From JBOGZD01 sp050697155 (GTDB taxonomy: Bacteria > Actinomycetota > Thermoleophilia > Solirubrobacterales > 70-9): 64,000 bases of DNA. The stretch covers positions 15,886 through 79,885 of the forward strand of contig JBOGZD010000001.1 of assembly GCA_050697155.1 (NCBI GenBank). The letters run 5' to 3'. The notes below the pieces were generated by a model, which saw only the letters and a list, made by a program, of their open reading frames with translations, was not told where the DNA came from and did not search any database. This document shows positions 47,789 through 57,027 of the stretch, piece after piece (the stretch's first letter is position 1; each line of letters opens with the position of its first letter). A program made the position numbers and the translations under genes.

Positions 47789-48982
47789 TCAGAGCGAGCC
47801 CGCGAGCCGCTCGAGCGCCTCGTCGACTTCCGGCTCGCCGATCACGAGCGGAGGCAGCAGCCGCAGCATCCGCTCGCCCGGGACGTTGATCACCAGCCCG
47901 CGCTCGAGGGCGCGATTGCCAACCGCGGCCGCGTCGATGCCCTCGGCGAGCGTGACCCCGGCCATCAGCCCGCGGCCGCGGACCTCGGCGACCCCGTCGA
48001 GCGCGCCGAGGTCCGAGCGCAGCCGCTCGCCGGTGTGGCGCGAGCGCGCCAGCAACGCCTCGTCGTCGATCACCTCGAGCGCCGCCAGCGCCGCTGCGGC
48101 GGCGATCGGCCCGCCGGCGAAGGTCGAGCCGTGCTCGCCGCGTCCGAGCCCCTCGCCGACCTCCGGCGTGGTCACGATCGCGCCCACCGGCAGCCCGCCG
48201 CCGAGCGCCTTCGCCGCGGTGAGCACGTCGGGGGCGACCGGAAGCTGCTCGTATGCCCATAGCGACCCGGTCCTCCCCATTCCGGTCTGGATCTCGTCGA
48301 AGACCAGGAGCGCCCCGGCGGCGTCGCATGCCTCGCGCGCGGCCGCGATCACCTCGTCGGCGACCGGGAACACGCCCGCCTCGCCCTGGATCGGCTCCAG
48401 CATCACCGCCGCGGTGCGCTCGCCGACGGTGGCGCGAATCGCGTCGGGATCGTCGCGCCGGACCGAGACGAAGCCGGCGGGCAGCGGGCCGAAGAGGTCC
48501 TCGCGGGCGAGGCGCGGGGTCGCCGCCAGCGCGGCCAGTGTGCGGCCGTGGAAGGCGTGGTCGAGGACGACGATCTCGGGCGACTCGATACCGCGCTCGT
48601 GCGCGTGCCTGCGGACCAGCTTGATCGCACCCTCGTTTGCCTCAGTGCCGGTGTTGGCGAGGAAGACCCTCCCGCCGAGGCTCGATTCCGAGAGTCGCTC
48701 GGCCAGCCGCAGGTTCGGCTCGGAGTAATAGAGATTCGAGCTTCCCGCGAATCGCTCGGCCTGGTCGCGGATCGCCGCGACGATTCGCGGATGGCAGTGG
48801 CCGGCGTTGTGGACGGACAGGCCGGCGAAGAAGTCGAGGTACTCGCGGCCCTCGGAGTCCCACAGCCTCGCGCCCTCGCCGCGCACGAACTCGACCGGAG
48901 CGCGCGTGTAGGTGGGCATCGCGTAGCGCCCCTCCAGCCGTTGAAGCGCGGCGATCTTCTCCCCGGCGGCGGTCCCGGTCAC
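47789..48982 (-). CDS. argD: Acetylornithine aminotransferase
   Basis: 397 aa. PLP class III aminotransferase with FANTGTEANEGAIKL-like block (LANTGTEANEGAIK), HGRTLAALAAT, Asp229 in VFDEIQTGMGRTG and the PLP lysine Lys258 in LTAAKALGGGLPVGA. Converts N-acetylglutamate semialdehyde to N-acetylornithine. The GTG at 48982 overlaps the argB stop (GTGA). It is last in the argC-argJ-argB-argD series. Confidence 0.95.
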   Translation of the reverse strand: MTGTAAGEKIAALQRLEGRYAMPTYTRAPVEFVRGEGARLWDSEGREYLDFFAGLSVHNAGHCHPRIVAAIRDQAERFAGSSNLYYSEPNLRLAERLSESSLGGRVFLANTGTEANEGAIKLVRRHAHERGIESPEIVVLDHAFHGRTLAALAATPRLAREDLFGPLPAGFVSVRRDDPDAIRATVGERTAAVMLEPIQGEAGVFPVADEVIAAAREACDAAGALLVFDEIQTGMGRTGSLWAYEQLPVAPDVLTAAKALGGGLPVGAIVTTPEVGEGLGRGEHGSTFAGGPIAAAAALAALEVIDDEALLARSRHTGERLRSDLGALDGVAEVRGRGLMAGVTLAEGIDAAAVGNRALERGLVINVPGERMLRLLPPLVIGEPEVDEALERLAGSL

Positions 48983-49842
48983 GGCGTGACCATGGTCCCG
49001 ATCCCCGCGTTGGTGAACAGCTCGAGCAGCAGCGAGTGCGGGCGGCGGCCGTCGATGATGTGCGCCGAGCCGACCCCGCCCCGGATCGCCTCGACGCAGC
49101 CGGCGAGCTTTGGCCGCATCCCGCCCTCGATCGCGTCCAGGGCGGCCGTGACCTGATCCACCGAGGCGCCGGAGATCAGCGACCCCTGGTCCTCGGGATC
49201 GTCCAGCCATCCCGAGACGTCGGTGAGGAAGATCGCCTTGTGGGCGCGCAGCGCCGCCGCGACCTTGCCGGCCGCCGCGTCGGCGTTGACGTTGTAGGAG
49301 TTGCCGTCGCGGTCGACGCCGGCGGAAGCGATCACCGGGATGTAGTCGCCGGCGATGTGGTTGAGCACGTCGACGTCGACGCGCTCGATCTCGCCGACCA
49401 GGCCGACCTCGTCGGCGTTTGGATGGGGCGAGATCGCAAACAGCGCCCCGTCCTCGCCCGAGAGCCCGACGGCGGGCTGGCCGTGACGGTTGAGCCGCAT
49501 GACGATGTCGGCGTTCACCTTGCCGAGCAGGACCATCTTCGAGACCTCGACCGTCTCGGCGTCGGAGACCCGCATCCCCTCGACGAAGCGCACCTCCATC
49601 CCCAGCCGCTCCATGTAGCGGGTGATGTCCGGACCGCCGCCGTGGACGATCACCGGGTTGAGGCCGACGTACTTGAGCAGCACTACGTCGGTCGCGAACC
49701 CGTCGCGCAACCCCTCCTCCCGCATCGCCGCGCCGCCGTACTTGATCACCACCGTGCGCCCGTGGAACTCGCGGATGTAGGGCAACGCCTCGAGCAGCGT
49801 CTCAACGCTGGCCTCTCCTGTTCTGGGCTGAGTCTCGGTCAT
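48979..49842 (-). CDS. argB: Acetylglutamate kinase
   Basis: 287 aa, usual length. Amino-acid kinase fold with VVIKYGGAAM, VIVHGGGPDITRYMERLG, NVNADAAAGKVAAAL, FLTDVSGWLDD and GGMRPKLAGCVEAIRGGV. It phosphorylates N-acetylglutamate, usually the arginine-sensitive step. It lies 25 bp after argJ and overlaps argD. No argR-like operator was recognised upstream. Confidence 0.97.
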   Translation of the reverse strand: MTETQPRTGEASVETLLEALPYIREFHGRTVVIKYGGAAMREEGLRDGFATDVVLLKYVGLNPVIVHGGGPDITRYMERLGMEVRFVEGMRVSDAETVEVSKMVLLGKVNADIVMRLNRHGQPAVGLSGEDGALFAISPHPNADEVGLVGEIERVDVDVLNHIAGDYIPVIASAGVDRDGNSYNVNADAAAGKVAAALRAHKAIFLTDVSGWLDDPEDQGSLISGASVDQVTAALDAIEGGMRPKLAGCVEAIRGGVGSAHIIDGRRPHSLLLELFTNAGIGTMVTP

Positions 49843-49867
49843 CGGTCGTCTAGCGTGAACGATCCGC

Positions 49868-51034
49868 TCAGGTCCTGTACTCGGAGTTCAGGCTGACGTA
49901 ATCCGGGGTCAGGTCGGAGAAGTAGATGTGGGTCCCGGCTCGGCCGCGACCGAGCCGGATCGAGATCTCGGCCTCCGGCTCGTCGGAGCCGAGCCCCTCG
50001 GCGTCGATCTCGTGCGATCCGAGATCGGCGAGCGGCTGCCCGGCGAGCGCCATCCCGGCCGCCTGGGCGACCCGGCCCCAGTTCGGATCGCGCCCGTAGA
50101 GCGCCGTCTTCACGAGCGGCGAGTTCGCCACCGCGCGGGCGACGCGCTCGGCCTCGCCGTCGGTCGCCGCCTCCGCGACGGCGATCCGGCCGACCCTGGT
50201 CGCGCCCTCGCCGTCGGCGACGATCTCCAGCGCGAGCTGGAGCAGCACCGCCTCGAGCACGCCGGTCGGAAGCGGCGCCCGCGCGCCGCCTGTCGCCTGG
50301 AGCAGCACCGTGTCGTTGGTCGACATCTGGCCGTCGACGGTGATCCGCTCGAACGAGCCGGCGACCGCGGCGCGCAGCGCGGCCTCGGGTTGCTCGACCA
50401 CGGCGTCGGTCTGGACGAAGCAGAGCATCGTCGCGAACCCCGGCTCGATCATCCCCGCCCCCTTCGCCTGCGCCGAGAGGGTTATCCCGCCGGTGCGAAC
50501 CGTGCACTGTTTCGGCGCTCGGTCGGTGGTCATGATCGCCTCGGCGAAGCGACGGCCGCCGACCGGTTCCAGCCGCTTCGCGGCGGCGGCGATTCCGGCC
50601 TCGATCCGGCCGATCGGCAGCGGCTTGCCGATCCCGCCGGTCTCGGCAACGGCCACCGACCGAACCGGCAGGGCGAGGGCGTCGGCGGCCGCGGCGCGCA
50701 TGGCGAGCGCGTCCCGGTAGCCGGGCTCGCCAGTGGCGGCGTTGGCATTGCCCGAGTTGACCACCGTGCCGCGCACGGCCGCCTGGTCGAGCTCCGAGCG
50801 GCAGACCCTGACGGGCGCCGCGGCGGCGGCGTTTCGGGTCAGCAGGATCGCCGAGCGCGTCTCCGGGCTCTCGCTGAGCAGCAGGCCGAGATCGATGCCC
50901 CGTGCGCCCTTTACCCCGCAGGGCACGCCGGCGGCGCGAAACCCCGGCGCCAGCTCTGCCGGATCGGCGAGCTCGACGCCCGCCGGAGCCTCGACCCACC
51001 GCGAGCGGAAGAAGCTGTCGACCGCCGCGGTCAC
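49868..51034 (-). CDS. argJ: Bifunctional ornithine acetyltransferase/N-acetylglutamate synthase
   Basis: 388 aa. Self-cleaving ArgJ family: KGAGMIEPGFATMLCF contains Ala201-Thr202, the expected autocleavage site in the ATML motif, with Thr202 as the new nucleophile. Other blocks are VNSGNANAATG, ETGGIGKPLP, GQMSTNDTVLL and YGRDPNWGRVAQAAG. It recycles the acetyl group between ornithine and glutamate. GTG start overlaps the argC stop by 4 bp. Confidence 0.97.
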   Translation of the reverse strand: MTAAVDSFFRSRWVEAPAGVELADPAELAPGFRAAGVPCGVKGARGIDLGLLLSESPETRSAILLTRNAAAAAPVRVCRSELDQAAVRGTVVNSGNANAATGEPGYRDALAMRAAAADALALPVRSVAVAETGGIGKPLPIGRIEAGIAAAAKRLEPVGGRRFAEAIMTTDRAPKQCTVRTGGITLSAQAKGAGMIEPGFATMLCFVQTDAVVEQPEAALRAAVAGSFERITVDGQMSTNDTVLLQATGGARAPLPTGVLEAVLLQLALEIVADGEGATRVGRIAVAEAATDGEAERVARAVANSPLVKTALYGRDPNWGRVAQAAGMALAGQPLADLGSHEIDAEGLGSDEPEAEISIRLGRGRAGTHIYFSDLTPDYVSLNSEYRT

Positions 51035-52059
51035 TCGAACCCCTCGGTCTCCTCGAGTCCCAGCATCAGGTTCAGGTTCTGAACCGCCTGGCCCGCGGCG
51101 CCCTTCCAGAGGTTGTCGATCGCCGCGAACACAACCGCGCGCCGCTCGCCCGCGAGGGTCGCCTGGATCCGGCAGAGATTGGTCTCCCGCACGTCGCGAA
51201 CCCCCGGCGGGGCCTCGACCAACTCAACGAACGGGTCGCCGGCATAGCGGTCGGCGAACAGCGCGCCGAGGGCGTCCGAGTCGATCGCCTCGGTCAGCGT
51301 CACGTAGCAGGTCGCGAGCAGCCCTTGATCGAGCGGCAGCAGGTGGGGAACGAAGGTGAGCGGGACTGCCACGCCCAACCGTTCCAGCTCCTGCTCGATC
51401 TCCGGCTGGTGGCGGTGGCCGTCGACGCCGTAGGCGAGGAAGTTCTCATCGACGTTGACGAAGCTGAGCTCGTCCCCGCGGGCGCGCCCGGCCCCCGAGA
51501 CGCCCGACTTCGCGTCGACCACCACCTCGTCGACCAGCCTGCGCTCGGCGAGCGGGGCGAGGGCGAGCAGCGCCGCGGTCGGATAGCAGCCCGGGTTCGC
51601 GACCAGCTCGGCCTCGCGGATTCGGTCGCGGGCGAGCTCGGTGAGCCCGTAGACGGCGCCCGCGAGCAGGCTGGGGTCGCCGTGTGACCCGTACCAGCGC
51701 TCGTAGGTGGAGGCGTCGACGAGCCGGAAGTCGGCGGAGAGATCGACGACCTGAATCCCCAGCCCGCGCATCTCGGCGACTACGGGCGTGGCCGCCCCGT
51801 GGGGATACGCGACGACCGCGGCGTCGATGCCCTCGAGCCGCTCGAGGTCGAGCTCGCCGAGCTCGAGCGGGACGCGGTGACGCGGATAGAGCCGGTCGAG
51901 CCGCGTGCCGGCGTCGGCTCGGGCGGTGATCGCCGCCAGCTCGAGGCGCGGGTGGCGCCAGACGAGCCGCGCCGCGAGCGCTCCGGCGAACCCGGAGGCC
52001 CCGGCCACGATCACCCGCGCGGCGGGAACGCCGTCGAGCGGCTGGGGTGTGTCATTCAC
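51031..52059 (-). CDS. argC: N-acetyl-gamma-glutamyl-phosphate reductase
   Basis: 342 aa. N-terminal NAD(P) site VIVAGASGFAGALAARL; catalytic Cys158 in VANPGCYPTAAL; KSGVSGAGR; HRHQPEIEQEL and FVPHLLPLDQGLLATCYV. Reduces the acyl phosphate made by ArgB. ATG overlaps the pheT stop by 8 bp, so translation is coupled to the phenylalanyl-tRNA synthetase genes. Confidence 0.96.
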   Translation of the reverse strand: MNDTPQPLDGVPAARVIVAGASGFAGALAARLVWRHPRLELAAITARADAGTRLDRLYPRHRVPLELGELDLERLEGIDAAVVAYPHGAATPVVAEMRGLGIQVVDLSADFRLVDASTYERWYGSHGDPSLLAGAVYGLTELARDRIREAELVANPGCYPTAALLALAPLAERRLVDEVVVDAKSGVSGAGRARGDELSFVNVDENFLAYGVDGHRHQPEIEQELERLGVAVPLTFVPHLLPLDQGLLATCYVTLTEAIDSDALGALFADRYAGDPFVELVEAPPGVRDVRETNLCRIQATLAGERRAVVFAAIDNLWKGAAGQAVQNLNLMLGLEETEGFE

Positions 52060-54508
52060 GAAGCGAGCCCCCGACCGAGGCGAGCGCCTCGCGGATCGTC
52101 TCCCGTCGCCCGGCGACCTCCTCGTCAGTGAGCGTCCGATCCGGAGCGCGGAACTGAAGCCGCAGGGCGACGCTCTTGCGGCCCTCGCCGACCTGCTCGC
52201 CGCGATAGAGATCGAAGACCTCGGCGGAGCGGAGCAGCTCCCCCCCGCCCTTCAGCACCGCCGAGCGCACGTCCGCGGCGGGGACGTCCTCGGCGACGAC
52301 CGCCGCGATGTCCTGATGCACGGCCGGGTACGAGATGACGTCCTCGTACTGCTCGCGGCCGATCTCCGAGCGGGCCACGAGCGGCGCGAGGTCGATCTCG
52401 AATCCCGCCGCGCGTTCGAGGTCCCAGGCGCGGCAGACGAGCGGGTGCAACTCCCCGATCCAGCCCGCGGCGACCCCGTCGACCGCGACCATCCCCGCGC
52501 GACCCGGGTGCAGGAACGACTCGTCGCCCTCGCCGGCCTCGAGCTCGCACCCGAGCTGGCTCGCGAGCGCCTCGAGCACGCCCTTGACGGCGAAGAAGTC
52601 GACCTCGCGCGCGGGCTCGCGCCAGCCGGCCGCCAGCGACCCGACGGCAACGCAGGCGATCCGCTGCGGCTCGAATGCGGGCGCGGGGCGCTCGCCGGCA
52701 AAGTGGCCTCCGAGCACGCCGCCGGCGGCAGCGCCGCCCTCGGCCAGGTACGCCCGACCGGATTCGAACAGCGCCACCCGCTCCGCGCCGTGGGCGAGGT
52801 TGTAGCGCGCGCCGTCGAGCAGCGACCCGATCAGGCTCGTGCGCAGCGCCGAATGCTCGGCAGAGAGCGGGTTGGCGACCCGGATCGGCTCGCGCCGAGG
52901 ATCCCCGGCCGGCAAACGCAGCCGATCGCCGAGCGCGGGGTCGGTGAGGCTGAGGGTGACGACCGCGTCGAAGCCGAGATCGCGCATGACGTCCTCGGCG
53001 CGCCGGCGGAGCGCCTGCTCGCGGCTCAGGCGCCCGCCCTGGCCGGTCGCCTCAGGAAGGGTCGCCGGCAGGTGCTGCTCGTAGCCGTGGATTCGCCCGA
53101 CCTCCTCGATCAGGTCGGCCTCGCGGCTGACATCGAAGTGCCGGTGCGGCGGTACCTCGGCGATCAGGTCCTCGTCCTCGCGGGCGACTGTGAAGCCGAG
53201 CCGTTCGAGGTAGCGGGCGCTGTCGGCGGAATCGATCGGCATCCCGAGCAGCCGCTCCGCCCGCCCGCCGCGCAGGCGGACCCGGTGCGCGGCCGGGACC
53301 CCGGCGGCGACGTCGATCGTTCCCGGCACCAGCCGCGCTCCGCAGAGCTCAACCAGCAGCCGGGAGGCGATCCGCTGGGCACGGATCGCGAGCTCGGGGT
53401 GAAGCTGCTTCTCGAACCGGGTCGAGGCGTCCGAGCGCAGGCCGAGCTTGCGCGACGTGCGAAGGATGTTGACCCCGTTCCAGGTCGCGACCTCGAGCAG
53501 GACCCCGGTCGTCGTCTCGGACACCTCGGACGCCGCGCCCCCCATGATCCCCGCGATCCCCGAGGGGCCCTCGCGGTCGCAGACCAGGACCGCGTCGTCG
53601 TCGAAGCTGCGCTCTGTGCCGTCGAGCGTCGTCATCCTCTCGCCGGCCTTCGCGGTGCGGACGATGAGCGCCCCGTCGGGGACCAGGTCGAGGTCGAAGG
53701 CGTGCAGCGGCTGGGCGGTCATCAGCATCACGTAGTTGGTGGTGTCGACCACGTTGTTGATCGGCCGCTGGCCGGCGGCGAGCAGCCGCGCCCGAAGCCA
53801 AAGCGGCGAAGGCGCGATGGTGACGTCGGTGAACACGCGGGCGGTGAACCGCGGGCACAGCTCCGGCACCTCGACGGCGACCGAGGCGTAGTCGTCGACC
53901 TTCCCCTCGCCGTTCGCCTCCGCATCGTCGGCCCATGGCTCCGGCGCCAACTCGGCTCCGGTGATGGCGCTCGTCTCGCGCGCGACCCCGTAGATGCCGA
54001 GGCAGTCGACCCGGTTCGAGTTGACCTCTAGCTCGAGCACAGGCTCCGCGAGAGGCAGGACCTCGCCCAGTCGAGTCCCCGGGGCCGGACCGTCCTCCAA
54101 GATCATGATCCCGGACTGGTCCTCGCCTAGCTCCAGCTCCGTTTCGGACAGGATCATCCCGTCGGAGACGACGCCGCGCAGCTTTGCCTGGCCGAGCGTC
54201 TCGCCGCCCGGCATCACCGCCCCCGGCAGGGCGACGGCGACCGTCTGCCCGGCGGCGACGTTGGGGGCGCCGCAGACGATCGTGCGCTCCCCGTCGCCGG
54301 CATCGACGCGGCAGACGCTGAGCCGGTCGGCGTCCGGATGCGGCGAGACCTCGAGCACCTCGCCGACGACGAAGTTCTCAGCGGACGGGGGCCCGACGTG
54401 GTCGATCCGCTCCACCTCGGTGCTCTGCAGCGCCATGCGCGCGGCGAGCTCCTCGACCGGGAGCCCGGGGTCGCAGTAGTCACTGAGCCAGCCGATGGGA
54501 ACCCTCAT
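52052..54508 (-). CDS. pheT: Phenylalanyl-tRNA synthetase beta subunit
   Basis: 818 aa, usual size. N-terminal MRVPIGWLSDYCD, the tRNA-binding OB fold (VVGEVLEVSPHPDADRLSVC), the B3/B4 editing region (TTLDGTERSFDDDAVLVCD), B5 and the core with EEVGRIHGYE, and the C-terminal FDX-ACB domain (SYPAVHQDIAAVV, DLYRGEQVGEGRKSVALRL). Start overlaps pheS by 4 bp (ATGA). Works as an alpha2-beta2 enzyme in the cytoplasm. Confidence 0.97.
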   Translation of the reverse strand: MRVPIGWLSDYCDPGLPVEELAARMALQSTEVERIDHVGPPSAENFVVGEVLEVSPHPDADRLSVCRVDAGDGERTIVCGAPNVAAGQTVAVALPGAVMPGGETLGQAKLRGVVSDGMILSETELELGEDQSGIMILEDGPAPGTRLGEVLPLAEPVLELEVNSNRVDCLGIYGVARETSAITGAELAPEPWADDAEANGEGKVDDYASVAVEVPELCPRFTARVFTDVTIAPSPLWLRARLLAAGQRPINNVVDTTNYVMLMTAQPLHAFDLDLVPDGALIVRTAKAGERMTTLDGTERSFDDDAVLVCDREGPSGIAGIMGGAASEVSETTTGVLLEVATWNGVNILRTSRKLGLRSDASTRFEKQLHPELAIRAQRIASRLLVELCGARLVPGTIDVAAGVPAAHRVRLRGGRAERLLGMPIDSADSARYLERLGFTVAREDEDLIAEVPPHRHFDVSREADLIEEVGRIHGYEQHLPATLPEATGQGGRLSREQALRRRAEDVMRDLGFDAVVTLSLTDPALGDRLRLPAGDPRREPIRVANPLSAEHSALRTSLIGSLLDGARYNLAHGAERVALFESGRAYLAEGGAAAGGVLGGHFAGERPAPAFEPQRIACVAVGSLAAGWREPAREVDFFAVKGVLEALASQLGCELEAGEGDESFLHPGRAGMVAVDGVAAGWIGELHPLVCRAWDLERAAGFEIDLAPLVARSEIGREQYEDVISYPAVHQDIAAVVAEDVPAADVRSAVLKGGGELLRSAEVFDLYRGEQVGEGRKSVALRLQFRAPDRTLTDEEVAGRRETIREALASVGGSLRE

Positions 54509-55650
54509 CGGAACTGCTCCAGGAGGCGCACGTCGTTCTCGAAGAACTTGCGCAGGTCAGGGACCCCGTGCTTGAGCTGCGCGATCCGCTCGATCCCCAT
54601 CCCGAAGGCGAATCCCTGCACCCGCTCGGGGTCGTAGCCGCGCTCGCGGACGAACCAGTACACGTTCGGATCGACCATCCCCGCCCCGAGGATCTCGATC
54701 CAGCCGACGCCCTTGCAGAGCGGATCGCGCGATCCGTCGGCAAGTTGCCCTGAGCCGCCGCAGCGAAAGCACGACACGTCGACCTCGACGCTCGGCTCCG
54801 TGAACGGGAAGAAGCCCTGGCGGAAGCGCGTCTTGCGCTCGGGGCCGAAGATCGCCCGCGCGAACTCGTCCAGGGTGCCCTTCAGGTCGGCCAGGGTGAT
54901 GTCCTCGGCGACGGCGAGGCCCTCGACCTGGTGGAAGACCGGGCTATGGGTGGCGTCGAAGGGGTCGCTGCGGTAACAGCGACCGGGAACGATGATGAGG
55001 ATCGGCGGCCCCTGAGCCTCCATCGCCCGCACCTGCATCGGCGAGGTGTGGCCGCGCAGGACCACGTCCTCGGGCCCAGGCGCCAGCGCCGGCCCGCTGA
55101 CCTCCTCCCCGGGCACCGACGGGGCGGGTTCGAGCCGCAGCTCCGGCGACAGGGTGTCGGGATCGACGTAGAAGCTGTCCTGCTCCATCCGCGCCGGGTG
55201 GCCCGGCGGGTGGTTGAGCGCGGTGAAGTTGTAGTAGTCGAGCTCGACCTCGGGGCCCTCCATCACCCTGTATCCGAGCCCGACGAAGACGTCTTCGATC
55301 TCGCGCATCGTGCGCAGCAGCAGGTTGCGGGAGCCGACCGGCACCGCCGGCGAGCCCGGCAGGGTGACGTCGATGCGGTCGGCGGCGAGCGCGTCGCCGA
55401 GCTTGGCCGCCTCCAGCTCGTCGCGGCGGTCGGCGAGCAGGCGCTCGAGCTCCTGGCGCGTGCGATTGGCGGCAGCGCCCACCGTCCCGCGCTCCTCGGC
55501 AGGCAGCCCCGCGATCCCGCGCAGGATCGCGGTCAACTCAGACTTGCGCCCGAGGTAGCGGACCCGCAGCTCCTCGAGCGCGCCCGGATCGGCCGCCGCA
55601 GCGATAGCCGCCTCGGCCTCGGTGCGCAGGCTCTCGATCCGCTCGACCAT
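54505..55650 (-). CDS. pheS: Phenylalanyl-tRNA synthetase alpha subunit
   Basis: 381 aa. N-terminal coiled coil, then class II motifs: motif 1 around MREIEDVFVGLGYRVMEGPE, motif 2 GRCYRSDPFDATHSPVFHQVEG (split), and motif 3 GFAFGMGIERIAQLKHG. CFRCGGSG and other Cys residues form an added zinc-like knuckle (~CFRCGG and DPLCKG). Start overlaps the rRNA methyltransferase stop (TGATG). Confidence 0.97.
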   Translation of the reverse strand: MVERIESLRTEAEAAIAAAADPGALEELRVRYLGRKSELTAILRGIAGLPAEERGTVGAAANRTRQELERLLADRRDELEAAKLGDALAADRIDVTLPGSPAVPVGSRNLLLRTMREIEDVFVGLGYRVMEGPEVELDYYNFTALNHPPGHPARMEQDSFYVDPDTLSPELRLEPAPSVPGEEVSGPALAPGPEDVVLRGHTSPMQVRAMEAQGPPILIIVPGRCYRSDPFDATHSPVFHQVEGLAVAEDITLADLKGTLDEFARAIFGPERKTRFRQGFFPFTEPSVEVDVSCFRCGGSGQLADGSRDPLCKGVGWIEILGAGMVDPNVYWFVRERGYDPERVQGFAFGMGIERIAQLKHGVPDLRKFFENDVRLLEQFR

Positions 55651-56354
55651 CAGCTCGCTCCCCCCGACCGTTGCGGTTCGAGGGCCGCCGACGATATCCG
55701 CCCGAGCGCGATCGCAGCCGCTGCGGCGACGTTGAGCGATTCAGCGCCGCCGCGCGCCAGCGGGATCGTCCACCGGCGGTCGCACTGCTCCAGCACCTCG
55801 GCCGGCAGGCCCTCGCGCTCCGAGCCCAGGCAGAGCACCGAGACCGGGCCCTCATCGGGCGGCTCGCCGCCGTGGGCGACCAGCGCCACCCGGGGCGTGC
55901 GCAACTCGGCGACGTCCTCGCAGCGCACGGGAGGGCGGTTGAAGATCGAGCCCATCGTCGCGCGCACCGACTTGGGCGAGAACGGGTCCGCGCAGCCGGG
56001 GCCGAGAGCGACGCGCCCGCCGGTAAGGGCGTGAGTGCTGCGGAGGATCGCGCCGACGTTTCCCGGATCGCCAACCCTGTGCAGGTAGAGCTCGGCGTCC
56101 TCGGAGGGCGACCATTCCGTCGGGTAGACGCCGATCACCCGCGCTCCGGATCCCAGCGTGCTCACGGCGTCGAGCAAGTCGGGCTCGACGTCGATGCCCG
56201 CCCGCAGGACGAACTCGGCTTGCACTCCCGACGTCTCCGCGGCCGCGACCAGGTCCTCGCCCTCGGCGACGAACAACCCCTCGCGCTCGCGGTGCTTTCG
56301 CTGACCGAGCTTGCGAATCAGCTTGAGCTTCTCGTTGTCCTTGCTCGTGATCAT
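55650..56354 (-). CDS. SpoU-family (TrmH-like) rRNA/tRNA 2'-O-methyltransferase
   Basis: About 234 aa. N-terminal substrate-binding part (MITSKDNEKLKLIRKLGQRKH, REGLFVAEGEDLV) and a C-terminal SPOUT knot: RVGDPGNVGAILRSTHAL, SVRATMGSIFNRPP, VLCLGSEREGLP and AESLNVAAAAAIALGR. AdoMet-dependent ribose methylation of rRNA or tRNA. ATG at 56354 is chosen because the family N-terminus begins there and an upstream terminator (56374-56398) precedes it. Neighbouring pheS is common for this family. First gene of the pheST-arg transcript. Confidence 0.92.
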   Translation of the reverse strand: MITSKDNEKLKLIRKLGQRKHREREGLFVAEGEDLVAAAETSGVQAEFVLRAGIDVEPDLLDAVSTLGSGARVIGVYPTEWSPSEDAELYLHRVGDPGNVGAILRSTHALTGGRVALGPGCADPFSPKSVRATMGSIFNRPPVRCEDVAELRTPRVALVAHGGEPPDEGPVSVLCLGSEREGLPAEVLEQCDRRWTIPLARGGAESLNVAAAAAIALGRISSAALEPQRSGGAS

Positions 56355-56373
56355 GTGGATCGGCCGACGCACG

Positions 56374-56398
56374 AAAAAGGGCGCCTCGTGGGGCGCCC
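56374..56398 (-). terminator. Rho-independent terminator of infC-rpmI-rplT
   Basis: On the minus strand a 7-bp stem GGGCGCC/GGCGCCC (56398-56379, 6-nt loop) is followed by TTTTT (56378-56374). It lies 24 bp past the rplT stop and just before the methyltransferase start. Confidence 0.88.
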
Positions 56399-56421
56399 GG
56401 TGAAGTCGTCTGCGCTCGCGT

Positions 56422-56781
56422 CTAAGCGGCCGCCGCCTCCCGGGCTTGCTCGGCAAATCGGCGGAACGCCTCCGGGTCGCGGACGGCGATGTCGGCGAGC
56501 ATCTTGCGGTTCACCTCGACCCCGGCCTCGTTGAGGCCGTGGATCAGCTGGGAGTAGCTCATGCCCTCGCGCCGGGCGGCAGCGTTGATGCGCACGATCC
56601 ACAGCCGGCGAAGGTCGCGCTTGCGCCGCCGGCGGTCGCGGTAGGCGTATTGGCCCGACCGCATCAGCTGCTCGTTGGCGAGCCGGTAGCTCGAGTGCTT
56701 GCGGCCCCAGTAGCCCTTGGCCTGGCGCAGGACCTTCTTCTTGCGCCGCTTGCGGGCGACGGCGTTCGTCGTGCGGCTCAC
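56422..56781 (-). CDS. rplT: 50S ribosomal protein L20
   Basis: 119 aa, standard length. SRTTNAVARKRRKKKVLRQA, GYWGRKHSSYRLANEQLMR and RIWIVRINAAARREGM-like (LWIVRINAAARREGM) are characteristic. GTG start overlaps the rpmI stop by 4 bp. Binds 23S rRNA early in assembly and, in other bacteria, represses its own operon. Confidence 0.98.
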   Translation of the reverse strand: MSRTTNAVARKRRKKKVLRQAKGYWGRKHSSYRLANEQLMRSGQYAYRDRRRRKRDLRRLWIVRINAAARREGMSYSQLIHGLNEAGVEVNRKMLADIAVRDPEAFRRFAEQAREAAAA

Positions 56782-56978
56782 GATCCACCCCCTAACAGGT
56801 TGCGGACCCGCTTGCGGTCGGCGGGCGCGATCTCGACCGGCCGCGACATCCGCCGCTTGCGCTTCGGCGACTTCTTCTCGAGGATGTGGCTCGAGTAGGC
56901 GCGCCGTCCGCGCAGCTTCCCGCGCGCGGTCTTGCGGAAGCGCTTCTTGGCGCCCGAATGGGTCTTCATCTTCGGCAT
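56778..56978 (-). CDS. rpmI: 50S ribosomal protein L35
   Basis: 66 aa. MPKMKTHSGAKKRFRKT and GKLRGRRAYSSHILEKKS are diagnostic for L35. ATG at 56978 gives the family N-terminus. Lies 49 bp after infC and overlaps rplT (GTGA). Confidence 0.98.
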   Translation of the reverse strand: MPKMKTHSGAKKRFRKTARGKLRGRRAYSSHILEKKSPKRKRRMSRPVEIAPADRKRVRNLLGGGS

Positions 56979-57027
56979 CGGGCCGACTATTGAAGCAGAA
57001 GCCGGGGGACGGTCCGCGAGGCGCCGG

